In this document: positions 1 through 10,240 of the stretch, in pieces
How the letters are laid out: each line of letters begins with the position of its first letter
Position numbering within the stretch: the first letter of the stretch is position 1
From: Dimorphilus gyrociliatus
Lineage: Eukaryota; Annelida; Polychaeta; Dinophilidae
NCBI GenBank assembly: GCA_904063045.1
Contig: CAJFCJ010000084.1
Coordinates: forward strand, 1 to 64,000
Length of the DNA: 64,000 nt
Direction: 5' to 3'
Translations under genes and position numbers: made by a program
Notes under the pieces: model-generated
What the model saw: only the letters and a program-made list of their open reading frames with translations
Databases searched by the model: none
Told to the model about the DNA's origin: nothing

Positions 1-1665
1 AGAAAATAGAAAAAATTCTGGAATGTAGTAATTTGAATTATCATGATAATGATGTTAGTAATGATCGTAGTGATACCTTATTGAAAAGTGTTACAAGATC
101 AGTGAATACATTTATTTTAAAAGATTCAAATTTTCTAAATGCATCTTTAGAAAGTATTATGACTAGTACTCATCATTTTCTAATTAAATTAATCATAAAA
201 AATGCAAGTTTATATTATCCAGATCAATATCTATTGAGATATTTTCCAAATCTAAGATGTCTAGATTTAAGTGAAAATGATTATTTGATTAGTTTATCAA
301 ATATAAATAAGTACTCAACTCAACTTTGGTTTGTGAATATTTCATATACAAATTTAAAGAATCTTGAAAATGTATTTGATGGAGGAAGAGAGATGATCTC
401 AATAGATTTATCATATACAAAACTAGAGAAGATTTGTTTACAATGTTTAAATGATCAAATTTTATTAAAATATTTAAATCTTAATGGAACATTGATAAAA
501 ATCATTTGGAGAGAATCATTTGAGAATTTAAAAAATTTAAAAATTCTTTATACAAATCAATATAAGCATTGTTGTTTTGTTAAAAAGATATCAATTTTAG
601 ATATGTGTACAGCTGAACCATCATATTTTAGTACTTGTACAGATTTAATCAAATCTACTGCCCTTAAAGTTGTTATATGGATAATGGCAATTATTTCAAT
701 ATTTTTGAATTGTTTGTCAGTATTTATACAATTGAAATGTTTCAAACAGCAACTGTCAATGTTTATTCTATCCTTATCAATTTCTGATATGTTTATGGGT
801 TGTTATCTATTATCAATTGCTGTTGTTGATGAGTACTTTAGAGGTAGATATATAGAAAATGATGAAATGTGGAGGTCGTCTGCTATCTGTAAATTACTCG
901 GTGTTACTGCAACATCGGCTCTATAGGCTAGCCAATTGTTTATACTATTAATAACTACTGAAAGGTATTACGTAATAATAAAAACAATAAAATCTTTGAT
1001 AAAAGTCAAACAAAGAGAATTTTCAATGTGTTTTATATCAATTCTATGCATTTTGTTATCAATACTGTTATCATTGATACCACTGTATACTTTCAAAGAG
1101 GACACAGATTACATCAACAGTCATTTCTATTCAAAATCTGCTATTTGTCTAGCTATTCAATTGACAAATAAAAAAATCATTGGATGGAGATATTCCTTTG
1201 TTATGATTACAATATTCAGTTTTTGTATTCCAGTTATTGTTGCAGTTCTTTACATTCATTTATTCCAAAGTATTGTTGCCTTCCGAAGTTCGATTGCTAT
1301 CAAATCAAAAGAGACTATTTATAAAGAAAATGTTGATTTGTTCAAAAAGATACTACCAGTTGTATGGTCAAATATATTGGCATCAATACCAATATTTGTG
1401 CTAAGTAAACTAGTTCTTTTCAATTGAGTAGATTTAATCATAGTTTACCTGACCTTACCTTTTTGTCTTCTACACAGGTAGCCTTTCTGTTTTGTCATTA
1501 TCACCTTTAAAACCTGAAAACTATCCTTTCATTATTGGATTTGTTGTTCCAGTAAATTGTGCATTAAATCCAACTCTCTACTGTAGTAGTTTATTTGCAA
1601 GAGTGCTGAGTAGATTGAAAACAAAGAAATCTACTACAATTATTAAAGTCATAGACAAGTGTTAG
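1..1665 (+). pseudogene. Gene A: LRR-7TM receptor (GRL101-like), 3' part, in-frame stop in TM3
   Basis: The reading frame is already open at base 3, so the 5' part lies outside the window. Four to five leucine-rich repeats (LDLSEND, IDLSYTKLE, LKYLNLNGT) are followed by a Cys-containing linker and a class A 7TM domain. TM2 has LSISDMFMG, TM3 ends TTERYY (in place of DRY) and TM7 reads NPTLY. The frame runs through a single TAG at 924-926, and reading resumes at once in the same frame (ASQLFILLITTERYY). Aligned with genes B and D the TAG replaces exactly one residue, so this is a clean nonsense codon. A phase-1 intron is placed at 1405-1477 (gtaaac..acacag), and the 3' exon encodes TM7 and ends TAG at 1663-1665. 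An alternative donor at 1610 would join TM7 to the kinase-like exon at 1711. It would be a peptide or glycoprotein-hormone type receptor, now probably a pseudogene or truncated allele. Confidence 0.8.
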
Positions 1666-1710
1666 AGGTTTTTTGTTCCAATTGGTCAAAAATACAATTT
1701 TTTTTTTCAG

Positions 1711-2066
1711 ATTGGAATATATTTCATTTTACTGAAACATATACTCAGCCCAATACTACTCAAACTTGCTACTTCTCAATAACTCCTTTAACCCCATTTA
1801 TACAAGAAAACAAAAATATTTTTTATAGGTATAAAATTGTTTTTTCAACTGTTCAATTTATTTTACTTTTGGAAAAAAATAATTTATTAATTTCAAATTT
1901 CAAAATTAATAATATTTTAATTTCATTTGAACAAAATTCAAAATCATCTTTTAATGTTAAATTTAAAACTAAATTTCAAATTTATTCAAAAGAAAATTCA
2001 AAAATATTAATTTTTGAATTTGCTATGATTGTTCAAAAAATTTGTTTAATAAATTTTTGTAATTAA
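1711..2066 (+). other. Kinase-like C-terminal exon downstream of gene A 7TM
   Basis: An open frame begins just after a strong acceptor (T-run then cag, ending at 1710). A phase-compatible donor exists at 1610 inside the TM7 exon, so it may be the cytoplasmic tail of gene A. The stretch FSTVQFILLLEKNNLL then ISNFKINNILIS has the spacing of a protein-kinase alpha-E helix and catalytic loop (IVHRDIKPENILL). Lys, Asn and the Ile-Leu-Ile are kept, but HRD is replaced by ISN. FNVKFKTKF sits where VKIxDFG would be. If real, it is catalytically dead. The match is weak and AT-biased composition (N, K, I, F rich) could mimic it. Confidence 0.35.
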
Positions 2067-2579
2067 AAAACAGTTATTTAAATAAATCTTTAAATAAGAT
2101 GAATATTCGCCATTTTGTTGTTTATTTATTTTTTACTACTCTTTCTACCAATTCAAACTTTTCTAATAATTATTGAATGATTTCTGCATCAGCTTCATTG
2201 ATGTTTCTGAGTGTAACCTAACCCTTAAATCGGTCTTAGACCTTATCTTGATATTGCAAAAGCGTTCTATTCTATTTCCTCTTTCTAGATGTAAAAATTT
2301 TCTGTGAGAAAAGTGATTGATGGAGAGATTTCATCTCTCTGATTTTTCTCAAATTAAATGATGGAGAGAATTTCTCAGAGTACATTTGATGGTATATCAA
2401 TTTTCTATAAAGCCCATTAAGAAAAATATCATTTGGTTTAAACTCTCCAACGATGCTGTGGTAACTTCATTCTTATCATTCTTATCCCTATCTACAACCT
2501 AATCATATTCATTTATGATATATTCAACAGGCAATTTCCTGAAAATTTGCTTTGTTCCTCAGTATTCATTTTAAGTTTA
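2067..2579. other. No gene recognised
   Basis: AT-rich non-coding sequence between gene A and the receptor fragment at 2580. It holds imperfect short repeats around gatggagagatttc (2320-2365), a CCTAACCCTTAAAT motif at 2218-2231, and nothing with coding character. Confidence 0.5.
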
Positions 2580-2891
2580 TCAGGTAGCCATTTTGCTGAG
2601 CGTCGAAAATATTATTGACCAACTGCAAATCCATCCAACAATTTGACACGATTTACTCATTTTGCCACTCATAGTCGTTTTCAATAAATTTCCCTCTATA
2701 ATTGATATCAAAACCGCCATACACAAATCAGAGAATGACAAACCCAAGTGGAAAGGATTCCTCTGTTTCCTTTCTCTTACTATTCCTCTAAATATTAGAG
2801 AAATGAAAGTTGTGGGAAGAAGAATTGAATGAATCATCTTGGATCCTAAAAGATCTGTACATGAATTAAACAACGAATTGGTAGTCTGCAA
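2580..2891 (-). pseudogene. GRL101-like receptor fragment (TM1-TM3)
   Basis: A 103-codon open frame on the minus strand begins near a good acceptor (tccattgcag at about 2895). It reads from a Cys-Thr-Asp-Leu linker (compare CTDLIKS in gene A) through TM1, then LGLSFSDLCMAVLIS for TM2 (compare LSLSISDMFMG) and SCQIVGWICSWSIIFSTLS for the start of TM3, and then stops. No ERY/DRY end of TM3 and no further TM segments were found downstream, so this is an isolated exon of a decayed receptor of the same family, in opposite orientation to gene A. No LRR exon was seen on its 5' side (2892-3250). Confidence 0.55.
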
Positions 2892-3259
2892 TGGAACATC
2901 ACAGAGTGTTTCCTATCAGTAGGTGAACTATAGTATAGGTGTTTGTCAAATGATCATTATATTCCTATTCTGTTAGTATGCAATCTTTTTTCCAATTGTT
3001 TAGACAAAATCCAAAATCCCACTATTTTTAAATTGACAAACATCCATCACAGAATTTTAAGAATCCATTTCCCACACCACAAATTTCCCCACAAGTTGAT
3101 CAATCATTTATTAACCTAAACTACAAGAATGTAAATCCTACTTTAGTCACAGTTACCTTCAAACATACATGGTATGGTTGTTAACTATGGTAATGTGGTT
3201 TTTGAAAAATCACGAAGCAGTGTAGAAGGAATTTGGAAATATTTGTTTTAGATATGTTT

Positions 3260-4900
3260 TTCTTCCTCTACTCCTAAATTACAATATGTTAAATTAATTT
3301 CTTGTAATGTCTTTAGAGATGGTTTAAATCCTTCAACAATTGATTCAATTCCAATGTTCAACTGTTGATTTACAGATATATCAACATTTTCTAGGAAAGC
3401 ACAATGTTTTTGCATCATACATTCTCCTTGCTCAGCATTTAAATTACGTGTTGAACAACTTACGAATATATTTTTATTATGCTTGAAACTATTATGATAG
3501 GCCTAATACTTATGCCACTCCCAAACCACTTAATAAAACACATTAACCTTTGGCCAAGTTATAATTTAATTAACTTTCATAAAAGACAACCATTATGTCT
3601 AGTGGACTTTGTGACATCCTCTTACTAAAGATAAACATAAACTAGAGCATTTAGCAACTGCAAACTGATGATTGGATATCAGTGACAAACCAAAGAATAT
3701 ATATAAACTCTTGTAGTTTTATTCGAGTCAGAGAGACAGAAAGCCTTCTCTCTCCTCTCTATCTCTACCTCTTGATTTGAGAAGATAACCTGGAAACAAG
3801 CAGAAGTCCGCAACTTCTACTCTTCCTGGTTGAAAGCTACTTGGTAACTTGGCAGTTGCTACAAACTATCTACCCTGCTATTGAACTTTCTTATAACTAC
3901 TTGCTTAAGTATCTATTTTGAATAAATCATTTAAAATTAAACATTTTTGTTTAATGGTTCGAGTAGAAGCAGTACTGTTAGAATTCTCAAACACACAACT
4001 AAGTTAAGCAGAAGCAGTACAGTGTTGATGAATTGACTTCTTTTAAAGTTTGTCAAGAAGATCTCAATCCTTTACAGATAGTTTTGAATTCATTTCCCAG
4101 TTCATATTTAAAGATATATCAATTCTTTTCGATGAAGAACATAACTTTAACGTATTCCAATGACGAACAAAGTTGAAATGCATTTCCAAAAGACTTTGCC
4201 TGTTCATCATTTAAATTACAATGAGATATTTTAAACTGTTAGAAGACGATTTTAGTCCTTCACAAATTGCTTTATTACCAGTTTCCATTGTATTGTTAAA
4301 AGATAAATGGATAGTTTCTAAAAAAGAACAATTTTGAAAACTTTCAGTAAAATATCTTTCTTATCTAAATCTACTAAATTGCATCTAGAAATCATAATTT
4401 CTGTTAATGTATCTGAGGATGACTTGAGACCTTCAAGAATTATTCTGAACCCTAAATTTCCTATATCCATATTATAAGATAGGTGAATTGTTTCTAAAGA
4501 AGAGCATTGCTGTGTAAAGTATCTATCCCCTAAGCCCTTTTGATTGCTCATCATTTAGTTTACATGACACAACATGGACTTGTTTTAGACACTTTGAAGA
4601 TTTTCTGAGTCCTTCCTTCCCATTTCTGCATTATGTGATAAGGCAACTTCTTCTACTGAAGAGCAAACTCCAAGGGCTTCTCCAAAATAGTCTTGCCCGT
4701 TCAGCATTTAAATTACAATTACATTCATTAAAGTGTTGGTTACCCTTTCAAGTCCTTTACAAATTGACGTAAATCCATTTCCGATATTTGCATTACCAGC
4801 TATGCTACAACAATTCAATGCATCGCCCAGAGATTTGGCCTCCTTATTCATTAAATTACAATTATTTACAGCTCTAACCTGTTTTTCTTTTAGTTCCCAG
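3260..4900 (-). pseudogene. Decayed RI-type LRR gene related to the RING-LRR gene at 29-30 kb
   Basis: The minus strand carries successive fragments of the same long LRR pattern as the intact gene at 29177-30703: clauses of the type NIGNGFTSICKGLE, SSVEEVALSHNAEMG, SSLETIHLSYNMDIG and GLKSSSDTLTEIMISRCNL. They are separated by stops and frame changes. The longest open piece is 4318-4554 (78 codons). The array is split by a repeat element at about 3449-4021. No RING exon was recognised upstream. The locus is read as a dead paralogue. Confidence 0.6.
3449..4021 (+). repeat. Solo-LTR-like dispersed repeat inside the LRR pseudogene
   Basis: A block of about 570 bp starting TGTTGAACAACTTACG and ending AGAAGCAGTACA interrupts the LRR pseudogene. 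It has LTR-like signals in order: a TATA-like atatataaac near 3700 and AATAAA at 3921-3926. Related copies occur at 34490-35060 and 35680-36015 (both minus), and shorter copies at 37720-37850 (minus), 40740-40885 (plus) and 62220-62320 (plus). No clear target-site duplication could be defined by eye. Confidence 0.55.
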
Positions 4901-4993
4901 TAAAAATCAATATATTCAATTCACCAATCAGCCATTAAACTGATCCTTTAGTCCCTACTATATTAATCTCTCAACCATAACATAAAGTAAGAA

Positions 4994-5650
4994 ATGACCA
5001 TTTATGTCCCAGGAGAAATAGTAAAGAAACAGTGGAAACAAATGAGTTGGGGAAATTTGTTTCAGTTTATCAATAGAGCCAAACAACTCATAAAAACTCC
5101 TCTTCACAAAGAAAACACAAATGGCTCAGCAAATGATTATAACAATGAAAGAAATGAAATGGATGGAAATTTTATAAAAGGGATTACAAGTAGATAATTT
5201 GCATTTGCTAAATACCCTACACCTTAGACATCATACAAAATATTCCTCTAGCTAATTAACAGTATAGAAAAACTCACTGATCACACTCAGTATTGGAAGA
5301 AGAACCCCATTTACAAAAATTGGATACACTGGATAATTTGAGCATATCTGGCAGTGATAAAATTCAATATATTGTCTACTTTTCTGACAATGATGAATCT
5401 ACTTGTCACTTTTTGAAGAGTAAACAATATGAGAGAAACTCTCTCAACTTTTGTTGGCCATTTCCAAACAAATACTTATTTTCAGTTTGAAGCTTTAATA
5501 GATAATTGGAGTGGCAGATCTTTTATCTCTAAAAAAGTAGTAAAACACATAAATGGAAAAGCATTCTTTCGAGAACAAAGTGTTAAAACTGCTAGAGTTG
5601 CTTCTGGAAATGCAATAGATAGAGTCAAAAACAGACTATTTATTTAGCCA
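4994..5650 (+). pseudogene. Retroelement remnant with retropepsin-like segment
   Basis: Three short open frames (4994-5197, 5293-5490, 5429-5647) look like pieces of a decayed gag-pol polyprotein. The last contains ALIDNWSGRSFIS followed by KKVVKHING and VASGN. The spacing matches the flap and active-site region of an LTR-retrotransposon aspartic protease (ALIDTGA..SFIS), but the DTG triad is altered. A better kept DTGA motif occurs in another remnant at 32926-33159. No reverse transcriptase was seen nearby. Confidence 0.4.
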
Positions 5651-7029
5651 ACAGTAACTAACCCTGTTTGACAATAGTTTAATTTCCTCTTTTGACAAAC
5701 TCTCATTTATGATTAGAAAATGTCCAACATAGATGGGTTAGGGTTAATGACACTAATGGCTGACAATCTAATTTGCAATTGGAAAATATGTACAGTGGTT
5801 TCAGATATTTAACAAAAGCATTACTTATTTCGACAAAATTTACAAATTTAAAAATGGAACAGGAATGACAAGATTTTTTAGATGAGTTAAAAAAATGTTA
5901 GCAAAGGAGTAGCTTTTGAAAAATCAGTTAGTTCATTTTAACATAATAGGCCAAATAATCCATAAAGATTACTCCCCAATTACTCTTGGTATCTATCAAG
6001 CTAAGCAGAAGCAGTCCATCAATTATCTTTAATAATCCAGTATCTGTAATATTAAACATTTTTCTTTGATTTTAGAACAATCTGTCAACAATTTTCCAAT
6101 TTGTATACATTGATTTTCAGTTTGTTCTTTCTATTTCCAAGATGTCTTCTTACAGCTAAATGTGACTCAAAAAAGTGGAAATAAAATAGCTCATTTCCAT
6201 CATGTGGATGCTGAATGGTTGTAACTGCAACCTAGAGGTTTTTGATAAGTGAATATAGAAATGATACTCAAAACGTTCAACAGCTATTGATTTGTACTTA
6301 AGGGCAATCCATCTAAGTGTTAGGAGTAAAATCCTGTTTATGTATACAAAATGATGTCATTGGATTGGATTTTCCAACTGATACAAAATCTCCAATCTCC
6401 ACACTACAAATGATACGCTTAAGGCAACAAACACATTTAGAGTAAATGTGTTTTATATGTGTAATTACCTATTTAAATAATACATGTATATACATCTGAT
6501 ATCTTTTATTTAGAATGATGAAATCAATGCTGAGAGTTTGTCAGTATTTAGAAGTAAATCTATTATGTCAATTTCAATCAAACCGAGGTATTCTGCCATA
6601 TAATTTCTTTCTTATTGAAACAATAGAAAATGATATTTATTTTTAATTGAAAGACAAAAATTCCAATCTCAGTGATTGCTTTCCTTCTTAAAAAATGATT
6701 TAAATTCTACTGGAATTGTTGGCTATAAAGCTAAACAAAGAAATAGCTGTTGAAGCAGATTTACTAAAATTTCAAATTAGCCTCAGATTTCCTTGTGAAG
6801 GAAGTATCAATCTTGTAAAATAGTATAGAATTAATCCTAATGATATTGGTGATATTGGTAGCAGCAATAGTCTATTGTTAATCATTGATTTTTATGAAAA
6901 AATAGAATTGAAAACACACACACAAAAGTGTTTGTTTTTGATGAATTAACAAAGTCCTTCACATTGGTTGAATCTTTCAATCTTATTGATTGATTGATTG
7001 ATTGATTCTGTTTTGGATATTTTTTTCAA
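5651..7029. other. Non-coding, repeat-rich; no gene recognised
   Basis: No open frame with coding character. It includes a GATTGATTGATTGATTGATT microsatellite at about 6988-7008 and a short acacacaca run near 6915. A GCTAAGCAGAAGCAGT motif near 6000 matches the 3' end of the dispersed LTR-like repeat. Confidence 0.5.
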
Positions 7030-7410
7030 TTATCTGATGACTGACCGAGTCCTTCACAAATGCCTGATATTCCAGTTGACATTCCATTTTATTCTGTTCT
7101 AAATTGAACTTTCCTCTGTTGGGGCAACTTTTCAACAGTTTTCCTACATGTCTACTTTTTTTTCGACTGAAAGACAGTTTCCAAAACTAATATGTCCGTT
7201 AGAGTATTTAATGACTGAAGAAGCCCTATACAAATATCAGATGTTTAATCAACTTTAGAAAACCTTCAGAAATGACTGCTAATATTATTTTCCATTAACC
7301 TAATCTTTAAATAAGGAAAACTGTAGAGAAATAAGTGATTTATTTAAGACATGTTCAAATATTGAAACAATCAGTTTGTCAGGGAACCTTAAGAGTCTTG
7401 TATTTTCTCC
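7030..7410. pseudogene. LRR relics on both strands
   Basis: Minus-strand text at 7040-7110 (a run reading back as an LRR clause around CKGL) and plus-strand text at 7320-7395 (DLFKTCSNIETISLSGN) match the 57-residue LRR clause of the RING-LRR gene. Both are short and closed by stops. They look like scattered relics of the same family, one inverted relative to the other. Confidence 0.35.
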
Positions 7411-7838
7411 TTTTGACTATTACCAACAGTTGCATAGTGTAAAATTAGTCTGAGTGCAAATGAATGTTTTGAATACTAACCCTAACCTAAAATGTAAAAT
7501 GTGAAGAAGCCTGATAGTAGAGTACTGGTACAAATAGAATTCAGGTGACAAATGATTGGAAGAGAGCGAATTTGAAGCTAACAAATGGCTTTGCTTTTAA
7601 AGCAGAGGATTGAAAGGGAATGAGGGAAAAGAATAAGATCTAAATGTGTCCAAGAACAGAGAGGATACTTATCACCAGCTGAAATTTGAAAAAAGTACAA
7701 ACATTTTTGTTTGAAACCAACAATAATTAATCAAATGTTAATAGTATCTGTACGGCAAGGATTTGTCAATTAGGGGGCGCTTTATATGTATTTTGGTTGT
7801 CATGACTACTACCGAGGTTATAGTCTACTTGGTCAAGA

Positions 7839-9098
7839 ATGGCGTCGAACACACTCTCTGACATTTACAACTTTGCAAAACCCGAATATATATCAGGTTT
7901 GCGGTCATCTCTGTTGTTTAATCCATTTACTGAAATGAAAATTGAGATAGTAAAGAAGATAATAAAAAAGAAAATGAAAGATTCAAAAACTATGAGAATA
8001 GATGAATGGTTGGACGAAAAATCTGAATATCGAAATGATATTTTCCTTACCATGATTATGACTTATCGACTTAAGCATGAAGATAGAAAACAGATAATGT
8101 CTGATTTAGATGTTGTTAAGGATATACCTAAATTATTTATTTATGCCCATGAAACAATTCTATCAAGTGATAGTAAAGCTGTTTTCTCACCTTTAAGAGA
8201 CATTCTAAATATTGTCTGGAATGGATCACACTGTTCTGCAAAGTTTGGCAGAAAATGTTACAATGATGGTGTTGTAAAGCTAATTGTTAAAAAGTTGTTA
8301 ACTAATTGGAGGTTTTCATCAACTAGTGTTTCAGATAAAACATTTGATTTAAATAAAAAGGAGAGAAGGCGTCTCCTTGTTGGTTATTTATCAATTTTAA
8401 ATAATATATTAAGATTAAATGATGATTTAAGAAAACCAATTAGAAATTTAGGATGTGTTGAAGTAATTTGTAAACTAAAAGAAAATATAATTAATGATCC
8501 AAAAAAATCCTCTGATACTGCATGTTTAACAATTTTATCATATCTTATTATTCATGAAGATGAAATTGAGATGATCAAGATGAAAGAAGAGAATGTGTTA
8601 TATCTAGAAAGTAACTTAGAGAGCTCTTTACAATCTGCTGAACATTTTGATACTGTTAAAGGTCTACTCTCTGATAGTCTTATAGCAATCAATCATCTAG
8701 CAGTTAATGATGAGAATAAGATACTCATGATTAGGTATATTCCTCTTTTATCAGACACAGTTCAAAAAGCTCTAACTGGAGATGAACAAGAATTAGCAAT
8801 CAGGTGCTTAAAAACTCTCATTTTGAGCATGAATTGTAAAAAAGTACTCAAGCAGAAGAAATATATAATAATTATAAAAAGAGCAGCAGAAAAAGGCATG
8901 AATTCAACTGTTAAAGAACTGGCAAAAACTCTCCTGACAGAAATTGAAAAGCAAGCTGTGATGCCAACAAAAGCTCCTCCTGAATGTGCACAAAAAGATC
9001 CAGAGGAAAGGTTGATGTTAAAGAGGAAACAGCCATTAACAAGAGGATTTATTAGCAAGAAAAAGTGCTCTCCTGAGGAAAATGTTAAAAAAAAATAA
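7839..9098 (+). CDS. Armadillo-type helical repeat protein, single exon
   Basis: An intact 419-codon frame starts at ATG 7839 (context caagaATGGCG) and ends TAA at 9096-9098. No signal peptide or membrane segment is present. The protein is almost entirely alpha-helical in character. Clauses such as RDILNIVWNGSH, YLSILNNILRLND, SLIAINHLAVNDENK and LAIRCLKTLILSMN are typical of ARM/HEAT repeats. The N-terminal 150 residues resemble the entry region of ARM proteins, with WNxS followed by a Cys-containing helix. The C-terminal 40 residues are Lys/Pro-rich and basic (MLKRKQPLTRG, SKKKCSPEE), perhaps a nuclear or interaction tail. AATAAA at 9199-9204, about 100 bp past the stop, is a likely poly(A) signal. 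It has no introns, unlike the receptor genes around it. Exact family and partner are unknown. Confidence 0.75.
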   Translation: MASNTLSDIYNFAKPEYISGLRSSLLFNPFTEMKIEIVKKIIKKKMKDSKTMRIDEWLDEKSEYRNDIFLTMIMTYRLKHEDRKQIMSDLDVVKDIPKLFIYAHETILSSDSKAVFSPLRDILNIVWNGSHCSAKFGRKCYNDGVVKLIVKKLLTNWRFSSTSVSDKTFDLNKKERRRLLVGYLSILNNILRLNDDLRKPIRNLGCVEVICKLKENIINDPKKSSDTACLTILSYLIIHEDEIEMIKMKEENVLYLESNLESSLQSAEHFDTVKGLLSDSLIAINHLAVNDENKILMIRYIPLLSDTVQKALTGDEQELAIRCLKTLILSMNCKKVLKQKKYIIIIKRAAEKGMNSTVKELAKTLLTEIEKQAVMPTKAPPECAQKDPEERLMLKRKQPLTRGFISKKKCSPEENVKKK

Positions 9099-9198
9099 AC
9101 AAACTCAAAGAGACTTCACAGACAAAATGGATACAAATTCATAGATGATATTGCAGGATTTTAAATTTGATTCTAGTACATATCAGATACAATTTTAC

Positions 9199-9204
9199 AA
9201 TAAA
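9199..9204 (+). promoter_or_regulatory. Poly(A) signal of the ARM gene
   Basis: A canonical AATAAA hexamer about 100 bp 3' of the TAA stop of the armadillo-type gene. No competing hexamer lies between the stop and this site. Confidence 0.5.
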
Positions 9205-9918
9205 TGTATTCATTTTATTTGAAAGAGTACTAAATACAAATTATTCTAGAATCATTTTTCCTCATATAAATTTCTTTTTTCATTTGTGTCATGATCACTT
9301 CTCCTAAAGTAAAAAAGTATTCTGATAGAGTTGTGTCATTCTTTCAGAAAACAATTTGTTCAGACTTTTCAAGATAGTTTGGTGTGTATTTGGAAGTAGT
9401 TTTAAATCAACACTACTATAGAATAATAGGTGATTGGGACAATTATTCACCACTAATCATAGGCAATCAGATATAAGCTTTCTGTAACTGTCAGTTACTA
9501 CTCAGCTGCTGAATAGTTCTCCAACTTTACTCAATACATTTCATTTTGAAAATACAAGCTATTTGTTGTTAGTTTTACACCCAATGTACAGTTTCAAATC
9601 CTTTGGAAATAACCCCTCCAATTTCATAGATTTGATAGCTGCACATTGTTCATGACTGATACAATACAACTTTTCAAACCTTGAGTGAAAATTAAATTAT
9701 GAAGTGCTTAGACGAAATGCCATTTGTAAGGACAATTACAAAACTTGAGGGTTAGGAATAATGGAAAAGGGTTGGGTTACAAATGATGTATTTGTGAACA
9801 TCACATAGTGTGTATGTGTATGGAATAACAACTGAATTATATCCTACAAGGATATATGTCAACCCATTAAAAGACAATGAACATAAGGATTTATTAATGG
9901 ATTAACTGGTAATAAGAA
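9205..9918. other. Intergenic, nothing recognised
   Basis: AT-rich sequence without coding character between the ARM gene and the duplicated LRR segment upstream of gene B. Confidence 0.5.
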
Positions 9919-10003
9919 TCCAATCTACATTCAGACAACTTTAAATAAACTATATTGTTTATATTTGTTATTTTCCATTTATTTAAATATCTATTTTTAG
10001 AAA
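9919..10003 (-). repeat. 85-bp perfect copy of a gene C LRR coding segment
   Basis: Bases 9919-10003 are identical over 85 bp to 20733-20817, which lies inside the minus-strand LRR exon of gene C. Both start TCCAATCTACATTCAGAC and end TTTTTAGAAA in the same forward orientation. The flanks diverge at once. The copy sits about 240 bp upstream of the gene B start codon and does not continue an open frame there. Confidence 0.9.
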
Positions 10004-10240
10004 AACCCCAACCTCAAGCCCTAACCATTTTCTATTTCTTTCAAAATCAAATTTCCTTCAGTCATATTTTAATGAAACAAGAAATAAATTAATGTTTAAA
10101 AGAAAGTATTCAATTTCAAATATTTTAAAACTGAAGCAAAGTTATTGAAATTTATTATTTTTGTTTTATTAAAATTACAAACATGACATACATTTTAGAA
10201 GAAACTTTACCTGAAAAAAATCTACACTTTTCAAGTTAAA

